Origin: Gammaproteobacteria bacterium | GTDB lineage: Bacteria > Pseudomonadota > Gammaproteobacteria > Halothiobacillales > Halothiobacillaceae | Length of the DNA stretch: 23,196 nucleotides | Direction of reading: 5' to 3' | Assembly: GCA_029335925.2 (NCBI GenBank) | Contig: JARJMX020000087.1 | Coordinates: 1-23,196, forward strand | Part shown: one piece after another, positions 18,124 through 23,196 of the stretch | Position numbering within the stretch: position 1 is the stretch's first letter | Layout of the letters: every line of letters begins with the position of its first letter | Notes under the pieces: generated by a model | What the model was told of the DNA's origin: nothing | The model's database searches: none | Seen by the model: the letters and a program-made list of their open reading frames with translations, nothing else | Translations under genes and position numbers: made by a program

Positions 18124-18146
18124 AACCCCGTCTTGGCGGGGTTTTT
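18124..18146 (+). terminator. Intrinsic terminator after hemL
   Basis: The stem AACCCCG / CGGGGTT (18124-18130 and 18137-18143) has a TCTTGG loop and runs into TTTTT. It lies 22 bases after the hemL stop and closes the long gat-to-hemL transcript. Confidence 0.9.
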
Positions 18147-18199
18147 GATTTTTGCGAATGAGTCTATAACAATTTCTTCTTGACTGTCTGGAGACGACG

Positions 18200-18676
18200 A
18201 TGCGATCTCTGCTTGCCGCCCTGATCCTGCTGTCCGCCCTGGCCGGGGCCGAAACCGCCGTGCTACGGCCCGGTGATAACTTGCCGGCACTCAAGCTCAA
18301 CGACCAGCATGAGCGGCCGTACGCCATTCCCGCAAACACACGCGTCCTGCTGGTGACCGCGGATAAGGCATCGGGGGGGCTGGCGCACGAGGTGCTCAAG
18401 GATATCCCGCAGGCGGAACAGGAAAGGCGCGGCATCGTCTATGTGGCAGACCTCAGCGGCATGCCGTCCGTGATCACAAACATGTTTGCCCTGCCGAAGA
18501 TGCGCGATTATGGCTATCGCATCATGATTGGCCTGGAGTCCGGGCAGACGGCCATGCTGCCGCGCGCGGCCGATGCCGTGACCCTGGTCGAGCTGGAGTC
18601 GGGACGAATCAAGTCCGTGGAGGAGGTGCGCGACGTCCCTAGCCTCAAGGCGAGGCTCGATGCCATCACGCCTTGA
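18200..18676 (+). CDS. Periplasmic protein of unknown function, thioredoxin-fold-like
   Basis: The 158-residue product has a Sec signal peptide (about 1-17, ending AGA). The mature N-terminus LRPGDNLPALKLNDQHERPY resembles the entry strand of AhpC/TSA-type thioredoxin-fold proteins. The rest (VLLVTADKASGG, GIVYVADLSGMPSVITNMFALPKMRDYGYRI) could follow that fold. There is no cysteine anywhere, so it cannot act as a thiol oxidoreductase. I recall related small exported proteins in beta- and gammaproteobacteria carrying misleading dehydrogenase names, but no function. A GGAG site precedes the ATG. It follows the hemL terminator, so it should have its own promoter; a TATAAC at about 18164-18169 is a possible -10. 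Confidence 0.7.
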   Translation: MRSLLAALILLSALAGAETAVLRPGDNLPALKLNDQHERPYAIPANTRVLLVTADKASGGLAHEVLKDIPQAEQERRGIVYVADLSGMPSVITNMFALPKMRDYGYRIMIGLESGQTAMLPRAADAVTLVELESGRIKSVEEVRDVPSLKARLDAITP

Positions 18677-18748
18677 TCCCGTCTTGACAAGAGGTCGGTC
18701 GTATCCAATCTTCAGTACACAAGCCATGAATATCCCGGAGATACCGCG

Positions 18749-18976
18749 ATGAAACCCATTATGCAAGTCTCGGTGGCCGTGACGGTGGCCATGCTGGCCC
18801 TGGCAGGATGCTCCAATATGACCCAGCGCCAGCAATCTACCCTCAGCGGTGGTGCCATCGGCGCGGCAGCGGGGGCAGGCGTGAGCGCCCTTTCTGGAGG
18901 CGATCCTGTCACCGGCGCGGTGGTCGGTGGAGCGGCTGGGGCCGTGATCGGCAATATCAAGGGCCAGAAAAAGTAG
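18749..18976 (+). CDS. Small glycine-zipper lipoprotein, OsmB-like
   Basis: The 75-residue precursor has a lipoprotein signal peptide with lipobox LALAGC, placing the lipidated Cys at 21. The mature part is a glycine-zipper repeat (GGAIGAAAGAGVSALSGGDPVTGAVVGGAAGAVIGNIKG) as in E. coli OsmB and YMGG-type proteins, which insert in or line the outer membrane. It probably responds to envelope or osmotic stress, by analogy only. A GGAG site lies upstream of the ATG. The gene is 72 bases after the preceding one and followed by a terminator-like hairpin shared with the convergent soxB. Confidence 0.8.
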   Translation: MKPIMQVSVAVTVAMLALAGCSNMTQRQQSTLSGGAIGAAAGAGVSALSGGDPVTGAVVGGAAGAVIGNIKGQKK

Positions 18977-19003
18977 TTCGCCTGAACAGGCGCCGCAAAG
19001 AAA

Positions 19004-19025
19004 AAGCCCCGCATAAGCGGGGCTT
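19004..19025. terminator. Bidirectional terminator between the OsmB-like gene and soxB
   Basis: The stem AAGCCCCGC / GCGGGGCTT (19004-19012 and 19017-19025) has an ATAA loop. Plus-strand transcripts run into CGTCTTT. On the minus strand the hairpin is followed by the complement of the A-rich stretch 18997-19003, a good U run, so it is stronger for soxB. A small 6-bp inverted repeat (18979-18992) lies beside it. Confidence 0.85.
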
Positions 19026-19047
19026 CGTCTTTCGGATCGATCCAGAA

Positions 19048-20847
19048 TCAGGCCTTGGCCACGCCCGGGTTGTCTTCCATGCCAATCAGCTTCGGACTGT
19101 TCACATCGACCTTGGTGATGTGCTTCTTGGCAAGGAGGTACTCTTCTAGTACGTCCCAGATCATCTTGCCGGTGTCGCCCGGGATCTCGCCCGGCTTGGC
19201 GACAGAGGCCCAACCCGCCACCTTGTAAGTCTTCTTCGGATCGATAGGCTTACCGTTAAGGGTCATCTGGCTGATGCGCTTGCCGGAATCGGCATTCGGT
19301 GCCACGGCGTACTTCAGGCCGCCGACGCGAACCATATCGCCGCCCTGCTGGTAGTACGGATCCGGGTTGAAGATGTTGTCGCAAACATCTTCCAGGATTT
19401 CCTTGATGCGCTCGCCGGTGAACTCGTTCACGGTAACGTTCGGGTAGGTCAGGGCGCACTGGGTCATCATGTCTTCATAGGTGATGTCCGCGCCCGGGAT
19501 CAGGGAGGTGCCCCAACGTACGCCTGGAGAGAAGGAGATTTCCGCGCCCTGGGTTTCGATCAGCGCATCGCAGATCAGCTGATCCCAGGTGCCGGAGAAG
19601 TTGCCGCGACGGTACAGGGTCACGTCGTTCTTGGCGAGGACCTTGTTCAGGCGCTCTTCGGCCACAAACTCCTTGCCCTGGAACTTGATCGTCTGCTTGT
19701 ACATCTTGTCGATCAGTTCCTCCATCTCCTTGTCGGCCTCGATAAAGTTCGAGAAGACAGGTAGCAGGCGATACTGGAAGCCTACCACCTTGTTGCCCTT
19801 GACCTCCATATCGAGCACACCAAGGAACTTGCCGTTGGAGCCAGCGTTGCACACCAAGGTCTGGCCGCCGCCATTTTTGACCAGAGTAGGATAGGGCACG
19901 GCATCATGGGTATGCCCGCCCATAATGGCGTCAATGCCGCGTACACGGCTAGCCATCTTCAAGTCGACATCCATTCCATTGTGGGAGAGTACAATGACGG
20001 CTTGGGCGCCTTCGCCGCGCGCCTTGTCAACCACCTCTTGCATTTCGGCTTCCTTGATACCGAAGGACCAGCCTTCGACCATCCAAGCCGGGTTGGCGAT
20101 CGGGGTGTACGGGAAGGCCTGGCCGATAATGGCCACCTTGACCCCATTCATCTCCCGGATGACATAGGGTTTAAAGATGCGCTCATTGAATTCGGTATCG
20201 AAAATATTCTGCGCAACGAAGTCAATCCCTGCCGCTTCGAGCTGCTTGATGCCTTCGACCATGCGCTCTTTGCCGTAAGTGGCCTCCCAGTGGGAGGTCA
20301 TGATATCTATGCCAAGCTTCTTAGAGGCATCGATCATGCACTGGGCGTTGGTCCACAGGGCCAGGCCGGAGCCTTGCCAGTTGTCGCCGCCGTCCAGCAG
20401 CAGGGCACCCGGACGGGAGGCCTTCAGCTTCTTGACCAGAGTGGACAGGTGGGCGAAGCCGCCGACCTTGCCGTACTTCTCGGCCGCTTCGGCGAAGTTC
20501 AGGTAAGTGAAGGCGTGTGCTTCCGGAGTGTTCGCCTTCAGGCCGAAGTGCTTGAGGAACTTCTCGCCCACGAGGTGCGGAACATGGCCCTTCATGTCGC
20601 GTACACCGAGGTTCACGGACGGCTCGCGGAAGTAGACCGGGCGCAGCTGAGCGTGGCAGTCAGTCATGTGCAGGATGTGCACGTTGCCGAACTTGGGCAC
20701 TTCATACATGTCGGCGGAAGCCATGTTAGGCTTCACGCTGGAGGCGACTTTCTGGGTACCGGTCTCAGCCTGCGCGGTGCCGAGGTTGATGCCGACCGCG
20801 CTAGCCACGGCGAGCATTTGCATGAACTCGCGGCGGGAAAGGTTCAT
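19048..20847 (-). CDS. soxB: Thiosulfohydrolase SoxB
   Basis: SoxB is the periplasmic dimanganese enzyme that hydrolyses sulfate from the cysteine S-thiosulfonate on SoxYZ. The 599-residue protein starts at MNLSRREFMQ with a GGAG upstream. SRREFMQ is a Tat motif, and the signal ends near AQA (27). Metallophosphatase motifs of the 5'-nucleotidase family are in order: HMTDCHAQLRP (D63, H65), LLDGGDNWQGSG (D155), SHWEATYG (usual form HWEFTYG), VLSHNGMDVDLKMA and MGGHTHDA. The substrate domain includes NFSGTWDQLICDALIE and SFSPGVRWGTSLIPG. It lies downstream of soxXA on the same strand but is separated from them by a terminator and about 200 bases, so it probably has its own promoter. Confidence 0.97.
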   Translation of the reverse strand: MNLSRREFMQMLAVASAVGINLGTAQAETGTQKVASSVKPNMASADMYEVPKFGNVHILHMTDCHAQLRPVYFREPSVNLGVRDMKGHVPHLVGEKFLKHFGLKANTPEAHAFTYLNFAEAAEKYGKVGGFAHLSTLVKKLKASRPGALLLDGGDNWQGSGLALWTNAQCMIDASKKLGIDIMTSHWEATYGKERMVEGIKQLEAAGIDFVAQNIFDTEFNERIFKPYVIREMNGVKVAIIGQAFPYTPIANPAWMVEGWSFGIKEAEMQEVVDKARGEGAQAVIVLSHNGMDVDLKMASRVRGIDAIMGGHTHDAVPYPTLVKNGGGQTLVCNAGSNGKFLGVLDMEVKGNKVVGFQYRLLPVFSNFIEADKEMEELIDKMYKQTIKFQGKEFVAEERLNKVLAKNDVTLYRRGNFSGTWDQLICDALIETQGAEISFSPGVRWGTSLIPGADITYEDMMTQCALTYPNVTVNEFTGERIKEILEDVCDNIFNPDPYYQQGGDMVRVGGLKYAVAPNADSGKRISQMTLNGKPIDPKKTYKVAGWASVAKPGEIPGDTGKMIWDVLEEYLLAKKHITKVDVNSPKLIGMEDNPGVAKA

Positions 20848-21007
20848 CGTGGATGTCTCCGTAGGTTCACTGCTCAAGTGAGTGGTTCAAAACTGGATGC
20901 CTGCCAGACCAAAGTCATGACCGACGTTAGCGGATGATATAAGAACAGGGCTTGACCTGCCTCTAAAAAAAATCCAGCGTGGATAAGATGCCATAATAGC
21001 TAATGAA

Positions 21008-21030
21008 AAACCGGCCATGCTGGCCGGTTT
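21008..21030 (-). terminator. Intrinsic terminator after soxA
   Basis: The perfect 10-bp arms AAACCGGCCA and TGGCCGGTTT enclose TGC. In the minus-strand transcript the stem ends in five U residues. It begins 17 bases after the soxA stop and separates soxXA from soxB. Confidence 0.88.
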
Positions 21031-21046
21031 ATGTGGGCTTAGGCGC

Positions 21047-21892
21047 TTACTTGCGCACGGCCGGACCGGTGATTTCCAGGCCGTTGTCGATATAGGCCAG
21101 AAAGTATTCAAGATTGAGATACTCGTTACCATAACGCTTGTAAGGCTTGGCACGCGTATCACGCACACAGCCGAAAAGGCGATCGTTAAGAGTGACGAGT
21201 CCGTCATCCTTGAGCCGCCAGACTGGGAAGTGCGCCGTCTTGCCAATCCCCGGACTCAAAGTCTCCGAGCGCGCGCGCTGGCCGGAATGATACTGGTGGC
21301 AATCGGCGCAGGCGAGGTTCAGCTGACCAGTTTTGCGATACCATATGCGCCTGCCTTCCTCGAAGGCGGCCAGAGCCTTCTCGTTCGGGATGGTGACATT
21401 CACCTTCATGCCGCGGGATTCGCTGGCCAGGTAGGCAGAAACGGCCTTCAGATCCTTGCTCTTCTCGTCGAACTTGGTCTCGCCGTAGGCCTGGGCGCAC
21501 TGGATAAGGTCGGCTTCGAGATTGCGCACCTTGCCCGTTTCGGTATCGAAGAACGGATATCGAGCGCGCAGACCTTTGGGTTCCCCTAGACAGTCCTTGA
21601 GGGATCGACCATTGGCCAAAGGTTTGTGGTAGAACTCCTTACCTGCTTTAATAGCGTCCTCGTAAGGCGGGAATTCGTTCATAGCCTCAAACTGGGCACG
21701 CGCATCCTCGTTGAGGGCATAGACGCCGTAGATATAATCACTAGGTTTGATATCAGGGAAACGCTTGTAGAAGAAGTCGCGAAATTCTTTAGCCTGGGCC
21801 TCGGCCACGGTGGCAGGATCGGCGGCATGCAGGGCAGAAGCACCAAGGCCGAAGACAAGGGAAGCGGCAGCAATCTTGAGAAAGGTTTTCAT
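21047..21892 (-). CDS. soxA: SoxA, catalytic cytochrome subunit of SoxXA
   Basis: SoxA with SoxX oxidatively joins thiosulfate to the SoxY cysteine. I start the 281-residue protein at MKTFLK, 8 bases after a GGAGG; the signal peptide ends at LHAA (about 24). There is one haem motif, C195-A-D-C198-H199. The catalytic Cys that becomes a persulfide haem ligand is C242 in LNDRLFGCVRDTRAKPY. In the N-terminal half C101 and C132 occupy the place where dihaem SoxA carries its first haem, without a CxxCH, so this is the single-haem type with a probable disulfide. The gene starts 20 bases after the soxX stop. Confidence 0.96.
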   Translation of the reverse strand: MKTFLKIAAASLVFGLGASALHAADPATVAEAQAKEFRDFFYKRFPDIKPSDYIYGVYALNEDARAQFEAMNEFPPYEDAIKAGKEFYHKPLANGRSLKDCLGEPKGLRARYPFFDTETGKVRNLEADLIQCAQAYGETKFDEKSKDLKAVSAYLASESRGMKVNVTIPNEKALAAFEEGRRIWYRKTGQLNLACADCHQYHSGQRARSETLSPGIGKTAHFPVWRLKDDGLVTLNDRLFGCVRDTRAKPYKRYGNEYLNLEYFLAYIDNGLEITGPAVRK

Positions 21893-21912
21893 GGTCAAGT
21901 CCTCCGCATCTC

Positions 21913-22293
21913 TTACAGGCTGTAGATGAAATCCACGACCTTCTCCAGCTCATCCTTACTTAGGATGCCGTGGGCGCCGATCGGCGGCATGATGGTGTGC
22001 GGACCAAATTTGCCACGCGGGTCGTAGATGACATCATATAGGGCCTTGCGATCCGGATAGCGCTGCTTCATGGCAATGAGCGGGGGGCCAATGGTGCCAG
22101 GCTGATCACCGCCAGCAATCATGTGACAAGACAAACAATTGCCCTTGCCGCGATCAAAGGCAATCTCCTTGCCGGTCATTTCTTTGGGGGCTTCTTTCTT
22201 TTCGTCCGCCATGGCCGAAGCGGTCATGGTAAGGGCGCCCATCAGCGCGGCTGCGGATAGGCTGGCCGCCAAGATGTGGTCGATTTTCCGCAT
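21913..22293 (-). CDS. soxX: SoxX, electron-accepting cytochrome subunit of SoxXA
   Basis: SoxX is the small monohaem partner that takes electrons from SoxA. I start the 126-residue protein at MRKIDH because AGGAGG lies 7 bases upstream; the longer frame adds an unlike N-terminus. A Sec signal peptide ends near ASA (27). The haem motif is C53-L-S-C56-H57, followed by GTIGPPL, and the distal ligand Met102 is in HTIMPPIGAHGILS, as in the SoxX family. It is the first gene of the soxXA transcription unit. No soxYZ, soxK or soxCD is present beside it. Confidence 0.95.
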   Translation of the reverse strand: MRKIDHILAASLSAAALMGALTMTASAMADEKKEAPKEMTGKEIAFDRGKGNCLSCHMIAGGDQPGTIGPPLIAMKQRYPDRKALYDVIYDPRGKFGPHTIMPPIGAHGILSKDELEKVVDFIYSL

Positions 22294-22371
22294 GGCTTCC
22301 TCCTTTGGGGGGTGGGTTGGCGCCTTCTCCCGTTCCACACATCGGTTGGGCCGTGGAGGGCGCTCTTTAAA

Positions 22372-22388
22372 CTGCTTTCATCAAGCAG
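22372..22388. repeat. Short inverted repeat upstream of soxX
   Basis: CTGCTT (22372-22377) and AAGCAG (22383-22388) flank TCATC. The repeat lies just downstream of the candidate soxX -10 and could be an operator or a 5'-leader hairpin; a 6-bp arm can also occur by chance. Confidence 0.3.
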
Positions 22389-22392
22389 CTGC

Positions 22393-22420
22393 AGGATAAA
22401 CCGAGCCCATGGTGAGGCAA
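22393..22420 (-). promoter_or_regulatory. Candidate sigma-70 promoter of soxXA
   Basis: Read on the minus strand, TTGCCT (22420-22415) and TATCCT (22398-22393) are spaced by 16 bases. They lie about 100 bases before the soxX start and after the stop of the M48 gene. Confidence 0.4.
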
Positions 22421-22472
22421 GGAAAAATATTTTATCCCCGTATGGTTAAGCGCAATGCGTCCCGGCGCGCTG

Positions 22473-23196
22473 TCACGAGTGCCGATCCTTGCGACGGCGT
22501 GCCTCGATGATTTCAGTTTCCACCTGCTCGATCAGGGCCTCCAGCCGCTGGCGCGAGATGGCATCTCCAAGACTTAGGGCGCGTGCCGTTTCCAACTCCG
22601 CACGGGCCTCGGGTAGGCGCCGCTCCTGGATGAAGAACAGGCCCATGGCTTCGTGGTGTTCGGAGCGACGGCCTGTACGTAAGGCTGCATCGGCGAAGGT
22701 CTGCAGCAGGCCAGCGTGCCTTGGGTTATCCCGCAGGGCCTGGCGCAGCAGGCTGTAGGCGCGTTCCGGATCCTTCGCCATCCACAGTTGGCCCATTTGC
22801 ATGGTCAGTATGGGATGGCCGGGAAGCAGATCAAGCTGTGCACGGAGCACCTCGATGGCCTGATCATCTTGGTTCAGCTGACGGTAGGTTTCTGCGAGTA
22901 GGGTGGCGATCCAGAGGTTGTCCGCTGCCTTGCCATGCAGGTCGAGCAGGATCGGCAGGGCCTCTTGCTGGCGCCCGGCCCGGTTTAGGAGCAGGGCGCG
23001 CTGGTAGCGGTCAACGCCGTCTCCTGCCGCCTTCTCCAGCCGCCCGGCTGAGGCCAGCGGCTGGGGATCGAGCAGGGCGGCCAGGGTTGCTTTGGCATAG
23101 GCATAGTCTGGCTGGTTGAAAACCTTACTGGGGCGGGCGGCGTGGGCGCGATGAGCGGCCTCGGCGATGCGGTTGGTGGTGACGGGGTGGGTGCGC
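22473..23196 (-). CDS. BepA-like M48 family metalloprotease, C-terminal part (partial)
   Basis: The frame is open from the window edge to the stop at 22473, giving about 240 residues of a C-terminus. The first visible residues, RTHPVTTNRIAEAAHRA, match the end of the M48 peptidase domain in BepA/YfgC-type periplasmic proteases. The remainder is a TPR-like helical array (repeat units such as RYQRALLLNRAGRQQEALPILLDLH, LAETYRQLNQDDQAIEVLRAQLDLLPGHP and MGLFFIQERRLPEARAELETA). BepA degrades or assists stalled LptD and other outer-membrane proteins. The HExxH zinc motif and signal peptide would lie beyond the window and cannot be checked. It precedes soxX on the same strand, but a separate soxX promoter is likely. 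Confidence 0.85.
   Translation of the reverse strand, partial: RTHPVTTNRIAEAAHRAHAARPSKVFNQPDYAYAKATLAALLDPQPLASAGRLEKAAGDGVDRYQRALLLNRAGRQQEALPILLDLHGKAADNLWIATLLAETYRQLNQDDQAIEVLRAQLDLLPGHPILTMQMGQLWMAKDPERAYSLLRQALRDNPRHAGLLQTFADAALRTGRRSEHHEAMGLFFIQERRLPEARAELETARALSLGDAISRQRLEALIEQVETEIIEARRRKDRHS

Noticed and set aside
17161..18435. 424-codon minus-strand frame opposite hemL
   Set aside because: It crosses the hemL terminator and the next gene, has no family resemblance, and lies antisense to a complete enzyme.

Overview
The window looks like chromosome of a sulfur-oxidising beta- or gammaproteobacterium. It carries soxX, soxA and soxB, and a mreBCD block divergent from gatCAB, a neighbourhood I recall from both classes. 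It also encodes a TonB-dependent copper receptor and Tat- and Sec-exported c-type cytochrome proteins. I cannot assign a genus from sequence alone. Base composition is visibly GC-rich from about 4.2 to 18 kb and lower in the first 4 kb.

Layout. 1-1263: two decayed genes, a cytochrome c remnant whose haem motif has lost its second Cys, and a metallo-beta-lactamase-fold gene broken by at least six frame changes. 1412-4005 (minus): a copper-type TonB receptor followed by a CpxP/Spy-like periplasmic protein and a terminator. 4235-4978 (plus): a GcvH-family lipoyl carrier protein and diacylglycerol kinase DgkA. 4985-7361 (minus): mreB, mreC, mreD. 7449-16693 (plus): a compact run gatC-gatA-gatB-hslO-[phosphorylase-kinase alpha/beta-like protein]-glk-thiE, almost without gaps, then hemL and a terminator. 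18200-18976 (plus): a cysteine-free periplasmic protein of unknown function and an OsmB-like glycine-zipper lipoprotein. 19048-22293 (minus): soxX-soxA, a strong terminator, then soxB. 22473-23196 (minus): the C-terminal part of a BepA-like M48 protease with TPRs, cut by the window edge.

How the genes fit together. SoxXA and SoxB are the periplasmic enzymes that load thiosulfate onto SoxYZ and hydrolyse off sulfate; SoxYZ and SoxCD are not in the window. GatCAB makes Gln-tRNA(Gln) and/or Asn-tRNA(Asn) by transamidation. Hsp33 (hslO) is a redox-activated chaperone. The copper receptor and its CpxP-like partner form a metal-related envelope operon.

The most unusual item is the 1096-residue protein at 11768-15058. 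It resembles eukaryotic phosphorylase kinase alpha/beta regulatory subunits over its full length, and its stop codon lies about 10 bases before the glucokinase gene. No kinase gamma subunit or glycogen phosphorylase is visible here. Its role is unknown, but the context points to glycogen or glucose metabolism. No tRNA, rRNA, CRISPR array, insertion sequence or integrase was recognised.
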